Shown here: one piece after another, positions 9,321 through 17,596 of the stretch
Numbering within the stretch: the first letter of the stretch is position 1
Layout of the letters: each line of letters begins with the position of its first letter
Assembly: GCF_001936615.1 (NCBI RefSeq)
Contig: NZ_MLBF01000035.1
Span: 1 to 53,462, forward strand
Direction of reading: 5' to 3'
DNA: 53,462 nt
Source of the DNA: Desulfosporosinus metallidurans
GTDB lineage: Bacteria > Bacillota > Desulfitobacteriia > Desulfitobacteriales > Desulfitobacteriaceae
Made by a program: the position numbers and the translations under genes
The notes under the pieces: model-generated
The model's database searches: none
What the model was told of the DNA's origin: nothing
Seen by the model: only the letters and a program-made list of their open reading frames with translations

Positions 9321-9367
9321 TTCAAAGTGTTTAGACAATATTGTCTAAATCGTCTAAACACTTTGAA
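9321..9367. promoter_or_regulatory. Long inverted repeat, likely activator binding site (UAS)
   Basis: Perfect 16-bp arms (TTCAAAGTGTTTAGAC / GTCTAAACACTTTGAA) surround a 15-nt centre. Nested inside is a perfect 20-bp palindrome, TTTAGACAATATTGTCTAAA (9330-9349). It lies about 140-200 bp upstream of the gdh sigma-54 promoter and about 60-100 bp before the activator start, as expected for an enhancer site that also autoregulates. Related GTGTCTAA/TGTTTAAACA sequences lie upstream of the thiF sigma-54 promoter. Confidence 0.75.
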
Positions 9368-9425
9368 CATTATACTCGACAACAACCTATACTTGTGCTA
9401 CGTTAAAAGCAAAGGAGTGGTGAAC

Positions 9426-11156
9426 TTGAACTCTTTATTCCTTACCGATTTAATGGATCCAAACGTTAAAGTCTTTAAAAACAGACCAAGCCAGGTTGAA
9501 GCTACCGAATTGATAAGTGCATACCATTTAGTGTTATTGCAGGAGGGTCGGCCAACAGAAGTCCTCGCTAGAGACCAAAAAACCTTACTATTAAGTTCAC
9601 CCAACATGACAACGAGGCAAATGCATTGGGAACTACCAATATTGGCCAAATCAGATACTGAGGCAATTTCTTTTTATAAAGAGCATCTCTATGATTTGCG
9701 TCCAGTAGTAGTCCTGGACAGCTCAGATAAAGTAAAAGGAATAATTACCTCTACCATCTTGGTGAATAACCTATTGAAATACTGTGATAGTTTAAACTCT
9801 TTTTTAGAAACCCTGCTCGATACCGTCAACGAGGCAGTAACTGTGGTTACCAAAGAAGGAACCGTTAGCCATTGGAACTCAGTCGCCCAAGACACCTATT
9901 CAATACCTCAACAAAACATAATAGGAAAACAAATTGCTAATTTTTTCGAGCAGGAAGCATTGGCCACTCTAAAAGTTTTAGACGAAGGACGACCAGTTCG
10001 CCAATCATACCATAGTCCCCGTCCGGGAACTCACGTCCTAATGAACGCATCACCTGTAATCTATGATGGAACAATAATTGGAGCCATATCCTGCGAGCAG
10101 GATATCACTCAAATAGTTCGTCTCAATGAGAGACTATCGAATACTAGTTCCCAACTACTAGACCTTCAACAAAAAATAATCCCTTCCAATGATCCATTTG
10201 GTAAAATCATTGGCAAGGGCCAATCCATCCGCAGCACAATATCTATTGCACGTAAAATATCCTCCAGTGAGGCTACTATTCTTATCACTGGTGAAAGCGG
10301 AGTGGGAAAAGAATTATTTGCTCAAGCGATTCACTTGGCCAGCCCCAGGGCTAGCCAACCCTTAATAGTCCTTAACTGCGGTGCTATTCCTACTGCTCTG
10401 TTTGAAAGTGAACTATTTGGCTACAATGGCGGTGCATTTACAGGCGCTGAAAGAAAAGGCAAGCCTGGAAAATTGGAACTCGCCCATGGAGGAACCCTCT
10501 TTCTAGATGAGGTAGGGGAATTACCGCTGGGTCTCCAAGTAAAACTTCTGCGTGTTCTGCAGGATCGGTGCTTTTATCGTCTGGGAGGAACTGAACCGAT
10601 TACAGTCAGTACCCGAATAATTGCTGCCACGAACCGCGATCTAGAAAAAATGATTAAGACAAGTGAGTTTCGTGAAGACCTTTACTATCGATTAAATGTC
10701 ATTACCTTGGAAGTTCCGACTCTCAGGGAACGGACTGAGGATATACCCGAATTAGTACAAACTTTTTTGCATGAATTCGCTCTTAAGCACGATAAACCCA
10801 TACCTTCCCTGTCTCCTGAAGTAATTGTTGCGTTTCTAAACTATCACTGGCCCGGTAACGTGAGAGAACTACACAATGTCACAGAAAGGTTAACCGTCCT
10901 AGCGGATGAGGGAACACTTGAAACCAAATACCTTCCACCAGCTTTGCAGCGAACTATATCGAAGTCTGTTCCCAATTCAGTATCTTTAACGTCACGGATT
11001 ATTGATCGACCTTACCGGCGCAATAGTTCTGAGGAACTAGAACGGATTTATGACGCCATTGAAAAAACCCATGGCAATAAATCTGCAGCCGCTGAACTTC
11101 TTGGCATTTCCCGCGGCACCCTGTACTACAAACTAAAACAATACGCTCTGATCTAA
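9426..11156 (+). CDS. Sigma-54-dependent transcriptional activator (CBS-like, PAS, AAA+, Fis HTH)
   Basis: About 576 residues. In order: an N-terminal CBS-like sensor region (about 20-115), a PAS domain (about 122-230, AVTVVTKEGTVSHWN), an AAA+ domain with Walker A GESGVGKE (289-296), the sigma-54 contact loop GAFTGA (336-341), Walker B GGTLFLDE, and a Fis-type HTH (NKSAAAELLGISRGTLYYKL). There is no response-regulator receiver, so it likely senses a small molecule directly. Start choice: AAAGGAG at 9411-9417 is only 2 nt from GTG 9420 but 8 nt from TTG 9426, so TTG is preferred; the open frame extends to 9249 without support. It is the only sigma-54 activator in the window and is the obvious candidate to drive the three sigma-54 promoters. 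Confidence 0.9.
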   Translation: MNSLFLTDLMDPNVKVFKNRPSQVEATELISAYHLVLLQEGRPTEVLARDQKTLLLSSPNMTTRQMHWELPILAKSDTEAISFYKEHLYDLRPVVVLDSSDKVKGIITSTILVNNLLKYCDSLNSFLETLLDTVNEAVTVVTKEGTVSHWNSVAQDTYSIPQQNIIGKQIANFFEQEALATLKVLDEGRPVRQSYHSPRPGTHVLMNASPVIYDGTIIGAISCEQDITQIVRLNERLSNTSSQLLDLQQKIIPSNDPFGKIIGKGQSIRSTISIARKISSSEATILITGESGVGKELFAQAIHLASPRASQPLIVLNCGAIPTALFESELFGYNGGAFTGAERKGKPGKLELAHGGTLFLDEVGELPLGLQVKLLRVLQDRCFYRLGGTEPITVSTRIIAATNRDLEKMIKTSEFREDLYYRLNVITLEVPTLRERTEDIPELVQTFLHEFALKHDKPIPSLSPEVIVAFLNYHWPGNVRELHNVTERLTVLADEGTLETKYLPPALQRTISKSVPNSVSLTSRIIDRPYRRNSSEELERIYDAIEKTHGNKSAAAELLGISRGTLYYKLKQYALI

Positions 11157-11166
11157 GCACTCTGGT

Positions 11167-12615
11167 CTAAACGCTCCCAATAGCCACCAGCCTCCCTTTG
11201 CCAATGGAATAAATATCGTCAATCACCATTTGAAACGACGGATCCCTGCCCTCTATTCTTCCCCGTTCGGCAATGCGTTCTTGGTGGAACTCTATAACTT
11301 CTTTGTCAAAGGGTAAGTTACCATGATCTAGGAAGCGCACTGCTCCCTGTGCATCACGGACAGGGAGAATCTTTCCCGCGTTATACCTACTTGGTGCAAA
11401 AGGGATGTCTAGGATACCCGCTTGAAATCCCCGTACAGTACCGACCGCAATATCTCCGTCCCCCAGTTCCAAAATCTTATCTACAATAGCCCTCGTTTCG
11501 ACTTTGATCCCCTCTTTTTCACGCTCAAGTTCCTCAGAATTTAATAAGGCTTGATTGCGTACCATGTTGATGATTTGCTTTGTGGCTTTAATCCCAGCAG
11601 CAATCCCTTCTTTTGAGGGAATACCTAAGGCTTCATGGGGAGTCTTAACAATCACCTTCGTCGCTTTTGCCAGAGCAGCGGCGACTGCTCCCCAAGAAAT
11701 GACCCCAAAAGCCTGACTTTCATCTTGGGGGAATCCTCCCATCCACTGATGGAATACACTGGTTAACATCATGCCCTTATACTTAAACTTAGCTAAGTAT
11801 TCTTCTCCTAATTCAGTTAAGCTCCGAACAGCGGCAATATCTTGAATTAGATTACCGCACTGCCCATAACCTAAGGAAATATTTTTTACACCTTGTTCTG
11901 CCGCCAGCAACGCTTCTATCACGCCGACACTATGGGAAATACAGGGTGGAACTAACGTGCCTGTCAAAGGGCCAAACGGCTCGCGATTAATTCGGACCCC
12001 CTGTTCTTCATACAAACCGACTAATCGGTCTACATACTGCCAATTACTGATGGTTTCTTCTAGTGACACGTTCTTAGCGTATGGAATATTATTCGAAATT
12101 CCTCCACCCTCAAAATCCGTAAATCCTCCAGCTAGTGTGATTTCGGCCAATAAACGTGCATCAGGAGTACCATGGCGTACTTGACACGGTAAATTCACGG
12201 ACTCAATGATGCGGCGACAGGCTACCACTCCATAATTGACCGCTGGAAAGCCGTTTCGCAAAGAATGCCCGGCTTTTTTGCTATCTTCAATCACCTTTTC
12301 AGCTTCCTGATAACGGTTTTGGCGATTTAAGGAGTCAATGGTCGTGGGCAAGAAATCTGCCCCACCCTCATCCTGAAGGTATTGGAGCAAATCGATCTGT
12401 TCTTGGAGCAATGTGGTTCCGCCTCGGGGTTGGGCCAGGGTTGCTCCTTCTGCTTTAGCTTTGGCTAATTTTGCTGCGAAAACCTTTTCTGCTGGCATAG
12501 CCTTATGATAGGTAACGGCCTCTTCCAAATTGACCCCTGCCCCAGTCGACCATTGTTTTAAAACTTCCTGCCGTTGGACTTCAAGTTCATCCGCCTCGAG
12601 GCGTTTATTTTTCAT
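11167..12615 (-). CDS. glmE: Glutamate mutase epsilon subunit homologue (methylaspartate mutase)
   Basis: A 482-residue homologue of GlmE/MutE, the TIM-barrel subunit that with cobalamin-binding GlmS interconverts glutamate and 3-methylaspartate. Family stretches seen: LQDEGGADFLPTTIDS, VRHGTPDARLLAEI, FHQWMGGFPQDES, FQMVIDDIYSIGKGRL. With a constant offset of 2, the recalled Clostridium cochlearium claw arginines 66/100/149 fall on R64, R98 and R147, Glu171 on E169 and Tyr181 on Y179. The recalled Tyr177 is N175 here (GGGISNNIPY). ATG 12615 has GGGAGGG upstream and restores family length; the upstream in-frame ATG at 12693 would add 26 foreign residues. No glmS or glmL is in the window. Last gene of the 16-gene operon, overlapping the HEAT gene by 11 nt. 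Confidence 0.88.
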   Translation of the reverse strand: MKNKRLEADELEVQRQEVLKQWSTGAGVNLEEAVTYHKAMPAEKVFAAKLAKAKAEGATLAQPRGGTTLLQEQIDLLQYLQDEGGADFLPTTIDSLNRQNRYQEAEKVIEDSKKAGHSLRNGFPAVNYGVVACRRIIESVNLPCQVRHGTPDARLLAEITLAGGFTDFEGGGISNNIPYAKNVSLEETISNWQYVDRLVGLYEEQGVRINREPFGPLTGTLVPPCISHSVGVIEALLAAEQGVKNISLGYGQCGNLIQDIAAVRSLTELGEEYLAKFKYKGMMLTSVFHQWMGGFPQDESQAFGVISWGAVAAALAKATKVIVKTPHEALGIPSKEGIAAGIKATKQIINMVRNQALLNSEELEREKEGIKVETRAIVDKILELGDGDIAVGTVRGFQAGILDIPFAPSRYNAGKILPVRDAQGAVRFLDHGNLPFDKEVIEFHQERIAERGRIEGRDPSFQMVIDDIYSIGKGRLVAIGSV

Positions 12616-13987
12616 TAGGGGAACCCTCCCTTCTGCTTTCAATTTTACTAAGCGCCCCCCTGGCTCGATCCCGTACGCCAACTGATTCTCCATAATCCTC
12701 GGTAACTCTCACTAATTCTTTGATAGCAGCCGAAGATCCTATTTCTCCCAAGGCGTGGGCAGCCATTTCTTTTACTTCAACCACTGGGTCTCTCAGCAAC
12801 TGAATTAACGAGAAAGCAGCAGCTTTATTTCCTATCTGCCCCAAGGCTTCACAAGAATTGGCTCGGATCAAACTGTCATTGTCACCCAAACATTGCATCA
12901 AAAGGTCAAATGCAGAAGGGAAATTAGCAAACACCTTGATTAAATAGATATCGACTCGTCTGCTGCCCTTTTTGAAAATGCCCTCTAGTAACTTAAACGC
13001 TTGTTCTTGGTTTAACTCACGGATAGTCCAGTCGATTAATTTAACGAGAACTTCCTGATTTTGTCTCAATAGAGTTTCTTGAGCTCGCTCATAATCCTGG
13101 ATTGCTAAAGCTCTCCTTAAATGTTCCCCTAATTTAGGGAGTAAGAAACCGGCAATAGTTTGCGCGCTTTTCTCACTTAACGTCAATTTTTCCGCCTTAT
13201 TTTTTAGGATATAGTGCATAGCTATTAGACCATCTATGACGCACGAAAACAAATTGCCTCTATGATTAGCCTCGCCCATGGCTGCAATTAAGGCATATTC
13301 ATCCAACTCGCCTTCATGGGTGTGAATAATTTCGAGCAAGGTCACCAAATCCGAAACCTGCAAAGGTAATCCTAGGTCACAAATCACCTGCTCCAATTTC
13401 AAGCGTTCTTTGCATAAAGGTTCCCCGACCAGCGCTGTCTGGAATTGGTAGAGGAAACTTAACTGTTCGATTCCATATTCCCTCAGCTCCGTGTTTTGCA
13501 GACACTCTAAGAGGCTGACCCTATTCGTCGAAATAAATATCTTTAGCTTTTTTAACCTGAGAACGAGTAAATCCAAATAATCTAGCGGATAGCCCGTCCG
13601 TTCAGCAATATTGGGTAAGGATTCATCACAAATCCAGAGGCGGAAAATCCGGCGCCAAGGTTCTTTCGGATCTGTGATTTGGGGACGATTGATGATCGTT
13701 TGGGCAGGGCGCAGCAGATCGTTAGCCAAATCCGCTACGACAGCGGAAGGATTGGCAAACTGGTTTTTTAACTTCCATTGGATCACTTCAGCAAAGGTGG
13801 AATTGGTCAGTAAATCAGCGTTATTACTAAAGCAATAGACAAGATCAGGAATAATGGTCTCATGAATATATTGCAAGGCAAGGGGGCTTCTTGGCCCGCC
13901 CCACTCGTCTAAGAGCACGGACGCTAAGTTATCTTTCAATGTTGTTAAATCATTTTTGGTCCAATCCCATTGCTTTAAATCCGACAT
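12605..13987 (-). CDS. HEAT-repeat protein of unknown function
   Basis: 460 residues, no signal peptide and no membrane segment. The C-terminal third (about 350-450) contains HEAT/PBS-lyase-type repeats, for example DSLIRANSCEALGQIGNKAA and VEVKEMAAHALGEIGSSAA. The N-terminal ~330 residues are helix-rich with no family I recognise. It overlaps korC upstream (13 nt) and glmE downstream (11 nt), so it is translationally coupled to both. Its length resembles GlmL/MutL, the reactivating ATPase normally beside glmE, but the ATPase phosphate-binding start (DFGST-type) is absent, so it is not GlmL. A scaffold or assembly role for the Kor/GlmE enzymes is inference only. Confidence 0.7.
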   Translation of the reverse strand: MSDLKQWDWTKNDLTTLKDNLASVLLDEWGGPRSPLALQYIHETIIPDLVYCFSNNADLLTNSTFAEVIQWKLKNQFANPSAVVADLANDLLRPAQTIINRPQITDPKEPWRRIFRLWICDESLPNIAERTGYPLDYLDLLVLRLKKLKIFISTNRVSLLECLQNTELREYGIEQLSFLYQFQTALVGEPLCKERLKLEQVICDLGLPLQVSDLVTLLEIIHTHEGELDEYALIAAMGEANHRGNLFSCVIDGLIAMHYILKNKAEKLTLSEKSAQTIAGFLLPKLGEHLRRALAIQDYERAQETLLRQNQEVLVKLIDWTIRELNQEQAFKLLEGIFKKGSRRVDIYLIKVFANFPSAFDLLMQCLGDNDSLIRANSCEALGQIGNKAAAFSLIQLLRDPVVEVKEMAAHALGEIGSSAAIKELVRVTEDYGESVGVRDRARGALSKIESRREGSPNEK

Positions 13988-14568
13988 TGTTCATCACCTT
14001 CATTTTGACTATGTCGATCGTCTTGTTTAGCACCCGCTTTCAGTCCTAGTTGCCACCCAAGTTCTAGGGCCTTGACATTTTGCTCGGCCGTGCCCTTGGG
14101 GGCTCTTTGCCGGACAGCCTGCAAAACATCCTCCATCGGAATTTGTCCGCTAAAGGAAGCCACAACCCCTAAGGCCACGACATTAGCGCTTTGCTCAGAT
14201 CCTAATCGTGTGCGAGCGGTTTTGGTGATGGGCAAAGAATAAAGATTTTTACTACGCGGTTTGACTTCATTGACTTGGGAACTATCCACTACCAAAATCG
14301 CGTCTTCAGTGAGATTTAAGCCATACTTCTTGTAGGCTTCTTGACTAAGGGTTAAAACGAGAGTCGGTTTTTCCACTTTGGGATAACGAATCGCTTCATT
14401 GCCGATAATGACTTCAGCTCGACTTGCACCTCCCCTGGCCTCGGGACCATAACTTTGACTCTGCACGACATTTTGACCAGCATAGATTCCGGCTTCAGCC
14501 AGCATAATGGCAGCTAAAATCAGACCCTGTCCTCCCGTACCGGTTAACAGAAATTCCTGCTTAGCCAT
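13975..14568 (-). CDS. korC: 2-oxoacid:ferredoxin oxidoreductase gamma subunit
   Basis: 197 residues. It has the gamma-domain start LLTGTGGQGLILAAIMLAEA and the characteristic QSYGPEARGGASRAEVIIG stretch. It completes a four-gene KorABCD oxidoreductase that decarboxylates a 2-oxoacid (most likely 2-oxoglutarate, given adjacent sucCD) to the acyl-CoA while reducing ferredoxin. It overlaps korB by 8 nt and the HEAT gene by 13 nt. The C-terminal tail after residue 180 is polar and not conserved. Substrate assignment rests on context. Confidence 0.9.
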   Translation of the reverse strand: MAKQEFLLTGTGGQGLILAAIMLAEAGIYAGQNVVQSQSYGPEARGGASRAEVIIGNEAIRYPKVEKPTLVLTLSQEAYKKYGLNLTEDAILVVDSSQVNEVKPRSKNLYSLPITKTARTRLGSEQSANVVALGVVASFSGQIPMEDVLQAVRQRAPKGTAEQNVKALELGWQLGLKAGAKQDDRHSQNEGDEQCRI

Positions 14569-15373
14569 TAATGGTTCCCTCCTTTAACTTCTGTCTTAAC
14601 TTATCGTATTCACGCGTATACTCCGGTGCCTGTTGTTTGAAAATCTCGCCGATCTGGAAATCTTCTTCACTCTGTACTTGTTGCCCTGCTTTAAGCGCAT
14701 GCTCCTTTTGCCAGAGCAACATATCAACCGGGGTTTTAAATTTGTTTCGTCGGCCATAGGATACTGGACACTGGGAAATGGCTTCAACGAGTGAAAACCC
14801 TGGGTTGTTATAGGCATCAATAATTAACTTTGTCAGGAGTTGATTATGGTATGCCGTGGCCCTGGCTCCATACGTAGCTCCTGCTGCTTTGCTCAACTCT
14901 AGAATTTGAAACGGTCTTTCCAGATTACCAAAAGGCGAGGTCGTCCCTCGTTTGTCATGAGGCGTTAACGGGGAGGTCTGACCACCTGTCATACCATAGA
15001 TACTGTTATTGACAACGATTGCGGTCAGATCAATATTTCGCCTGGCAGCATGGATTAAATGATTGCCGCCAATAGCTGCCGAATCTCCGTCGCCCATGAT
15101 GACGAAGACATCCAACTCTGGGCGGGCAGCTTTAATTCCAGTAGCATAAGGCAAAGCTCTACCATGAGTAGTATGTATAGTATTAAAGTCTAAGTAACCG
15201 GGCATGCGAGAAGAACAGCCAATTCCCGAAACAAAAATCACCTTGTTTTGGTCAAGCTGCAATGTTTTGATGGCCCGCACGATTGCCGCCGTAATGGTTC
15301 CTATACCGCAACCCGGGCACCAGATATGCGGCAAAGTATCCGTCCTGAAATATTGAGCAATATCGCTAAACAT
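14561..15373 (-). CDS. korB: 2-oxoacid:ferredoxin oxidoreductase beta subunit (TPP-binding)
   Basis: 270 residues. The thiamine-diphosphate-binding subunit has the opening IWCPGCGIGTITAAI, the TPP motif MGDGDSAAIGGNHLIHAARR and NNSIYGMTGGQTSP. The CPGC motif and short length match 2-oxoglutarate/2-oxoisovalerate-type KorB/VorB rather than fused pyruvate enzymes. It starts directly after the korA stop, so the two are expressed together. With KorA it forms the catalytic core; electrons leave through KorD and ferredoxin. Assignment to 2-oxoglutarate follows from the neighbouring succinyl-CoA synthetase. Confidence 0.93.
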   Translation of the reverse strand: MFSDIAQYFRTDTLPHIWCPGCGIGTITAAIVRAIKTLQLDQNKVIFVSGIGCSSRMPGYLDFNTIHTTHGRALPYATGIKAARPELDVFVIMGDGDSAAIGGNHLIHAARRNIDLTAIVVNNSIYGMTGGQTSPLTPHDKRGTTSPFGNLERPFQILELSKAAGATYGARATAYHNQLLTKLIIDAYNNPGFSLVEAISQCPVSYGRRNKFKTPVDMLLWQKEHALKAGQQVQSEEDFQIGEIFKQQAPEYTREYDKLRQKLKEGTING

Positions 15374-16489
15374 CTATATTACCTCCCGAATTCTGTCTAA
15401 CACTTCCTTGGGAGTCAGTAATTCTCCGTCGATACGGTTAAGGCGTTTGACGGATTTATAACCGAATATTCTCTCAACTTCGCCGACCAATTGACCGCAA
15501 TTCATTTCAACCACTAAGAGTTTTCGATTCGTAAACCTTTCAAGCTGGGCTTGAGGAAAAGGCCAAATCGTGATGAGGCGCAGGAGACCCACTTTTAGAC
15601 CTTCGCTGCGGGCTAGATAAACTGCCTCCAAGGCGGAACGGGCTGAACATCCGTAGGCTACCACGACCAATTCCGCATCGTCAAGCTGTATCTCTTCTAT
15701 TAATTGAATCCGATCTAAATAAGGATCTAACTTTTGTGTTAGCCGTTTCATAAATTTCTCAACCACTTCTGGTTTCCCAGTCGGCAAGCCCTTTTCATTG
15801 TGACTTAACCCTGTAACATGGTAGCGGTAGCCTTCACCAAAGTTTGCCATGGCAGGTATCATACTTTCATCGTTTTCATAGGGTTTATATTCGCCGGGCA
15901 GGACTGTCGGTCTCTTTCGATTAACAATGGTTAATTTTTCTGGCAAAACAACTTTTTCTCGCAAATGCCCAACCACTTCATCCATGAGTAGTATCACTGG
16001 AATGCGAAATTCCTCGGCAAAATTAAAGGCTATAACGGTCAATTCATAACATTCCTGGACTGAAGAGGGCGTTAAGGCAATGATCGGATGGTCACCATGA
16101 GTGCCCCAGCGAGCTTGCATTACGTCGGATTGGGCTGGCCCGGTCGGCAATCCCGTACTTGGGCCTCCTCTTTGCACGTTGACCACGACACAAGGCACTT
16201 CTGTAGCAACGGCATAACCCAAATTTTCCTGTTTGAGAGAAAAGCCCGGTCCGCTTGTTGCCGTCAAGGCTTTGAGTCCTGTCAGGGAGGCTCCAATTAC
16301 TGCGGCCATACTCCCAATTTCGTCTTCCATCTGGATAAAGGTACCACCCAACGACGGCAATTTTTCGGCCATCATCTCGGCAATTTCTGTAGAAGGCGTG
16401 ATGGGATACCCTGCGTAAAAAAGAACCCCGGCCGCCAAAGCCCCTTCTGCAACCGCTTCGTTTCCTTGCATTAATCTTGCTTTACTCAT
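15374..16489 (-). CDS. korA: 2-oxoacid:ferredoxin oxidoreductase alpha subunit
   Basis: 371 residues beginning MSKARLMQGNEAVAEGALAA, followed by AGYPITPSTEIAEMMA, the hallmark of KorA/VorB alpha chains. Downstream is ALTATSGPGFSLKQENLGYA, then VNVQRGGPSTGLPT. The C-terminal transketolase-like domain (about 265-371) includes VVAYGCSARSALEAV. It overlaps the end of korD by 8 nt. Its role is CoA- and substrate-binding in the oxidative decarboxylation of a 2-oxoacid, probably 2-oxoglutarate made by Gdh. Confidence 0.93.
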   Translation of the reverse strand: MSKARLMQGNEAVAEGALAAGVLFYAGYPITPSTEIAEMMAEKLPSLGGTFIQMEDEIGSMAAVIGASLTGLKALTATSGPGFSLKQENLGYAVATEVPCVVVNVQRGGPSTGLPTGPAQSDVMQARWGTHGDHPIIALTPSSVQECYELTVIAFNFAEEFRIPVILLMDEVVGHLREKVVLPEKLTIVNRKRPTVLPGEYKPYENDESMIPAMANFGEGYRYHVTGLSHNEKGLPTGKPEVVEKFMKRLTQKLDPYLDRIQLIEEIQLDDAELVVVAYGCSARSALEAVYLARSEGLKVGLLRLITIWPFPQAQLERFTNRKLLVVEMNCGQLVGEVERIFGYKSVKRLNRIDGELLTPKEVLDRIREVI

Positions 16490-16697
16490 CTTTTGTCACC
16501 TCAATATTGATCGCAAAGTCAGGGCAAAGCCGTTCACAAATCTTACAAGCTATGCACTGATCTGGTTTGGCAACCACAACCCTCCCAAATTCATCGCTTT
16601 CCAACACTTTTTTGGGACAAAATGCGATACATATACCGCACTTCTTACACCAATCTTGACTGACCAATACGGTAGCAGTCTGTATTGCCAGTACCAT
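16482..16697 (-). CDS. korD: 2-oxoacid:ferredoxin oxidoreductase delta subunit (2[4Fe-4S] ferredoxin)
   Basis: 71 residues with two [4Fe-4S] motifs, CKKCGICIAFCPKKV and CIACKICERLCPDFAI. This is the electron-transfer subunit of the Kor complex. It is the first kor gene in transcription order, 15 nt after sucD, and overlaps korA. The lengths and motif order match KorD/PorD of four-subunit oxidoreductases. Confidence 0.92.
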   Translation of the reverse strand: MVLAIQTATVLVSQDWCKKCGICIAFCPKKVLESDEFGRVVVAKPDQCIACKICERLCPDFAINIEVTKDE

Positions 16698-16712
16698 AGC
16701 CTAAACATCTCC

Positions 16713-17591
16713 TTATGCCCTTTTCTCAGTCAACGCTTTTTTGACTAAATCGCTCACTTCCCAAGGAAGTGAAGCTACATACGCTCCAGCCGCCTTTAAG
16801 GCCGCAACTTTGCTGTCATAAGTTCCTTTGCCTCGTTCAATGATTGCCCCCGCATGGCCCATTCTCTTGCCAGGAGGAGCGCTTTTACCAGCTAAAAAGG
16901 CAATGACGGGTTTGCTCATCTGCTGAATGAAAATTGATGCTTCCTCTTCGGCATTGCCGCCAATTTCCCCCACTAAAACAACTGCGTTAGTATCTGGATC
17001 AGCTTCAAATTGCGCCAACACATCGAGAAAGGATAAACCGACCACCCGATCCCCCCCTAAACCAACCACCGTTGACTGACCAATCCCAGCGTTGGTCAAC
17101 TGATAAACAATTTCATAGCTCAGAGTTCCACTACGGGCCACTACCCCTACTGAACCAGGGACAAAAATACCATTAGGCATAATCCCCATCTTTGTTTTGC
17201 CGGGCGAAATTAAACCAAAAGTATTCGGCCCGATAATTTGCACCTGTCTCTTTTCCGCCAAAGCCATGATTTCCATGGCATCATGCAAAGGCACATGCTC
17301 TGTAATGATTACCAAGATCCGGACTCCACTGTCAATAGCCTCGAAAGCTACATCCTTCACTTGTTTAGCTGGTACAAAGATCACTGAAGCCTCAGCTTTT
17401 TCAACCAGCATTGCTTCTTCCATCGTGTCATAAACTGGCACGCCTTGTATACTTTTCCCTCCCTTGCCCGGAGAAACCCCACCTATAATCTTGCTACCGT
17501 AGGCCAGCATCTGGGAGGTATGAAATTGCCCCTGTTTTCCTGTAATGCCTTGTACTAAAATCTTCGTTGTCTCATTAATAATAATCGCCAT
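16713..17591 (-). CDS. sucD: Succinyl-CoA synthetase alpha subunit
   Basis: 292 residues. The N-terminal CoA-binding Rossmann domain includes ILVQGITGKQGQFHTSQML, and the phosphohistidine loop is GHAGAIIERGKGTYDSK, as in SucD. With SucC it converts succinyl-CoA, ADP (or GDP) and phosphate to succinate and NTP. Placed 5 nt after sucC and directly before korDABC, it indicates that the Kor product is succinyl-CoA and that the pathway conserves energy at substrate level. Confidence 0.94.
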   Translation of the reverse strand: MAIIINETTKILVQGITGKQGQFHTSQMLAYGSKIIGGVSPGKGGKSIQGVPVYDTMEEAMLVEKAEASVIFVPAKQVKDVAFEAIDSGVRILVIITEHVPLHDAMEIMALAEKRQVQIIGPNTFGLISPGKTKMGIMPNGIFVPGSVGVVARSGTLSYEIVYQLTNAGIGQSTVVGLGGDRVVGLSFLDVLAQFEADPDTNAVVLVGEIGGNAEEEASIFIQQMSKPVIAFLAGKSAPPGKRMGHAGAIIERGKGTYDSKVAALKAAGAYVASLPWEVSDLVKKALTEKRA

Positions 17592-17596
17592 GGTTC

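Noticed and set aside
11156..11175. GTCTAAAC between the activator and glmE stops as another activator site
   Set aside because: A single half site at convergent gene ends with no promoter nearby; chance is likely.
12605..13987. HEAT-repeat gene as glmL/mutL, the usual neighbour of glmE
   Set aside because: Length is similar, but there is no N-terminal ASKHA ATPase motif and the C-terminus is clearly HEAT repeats.
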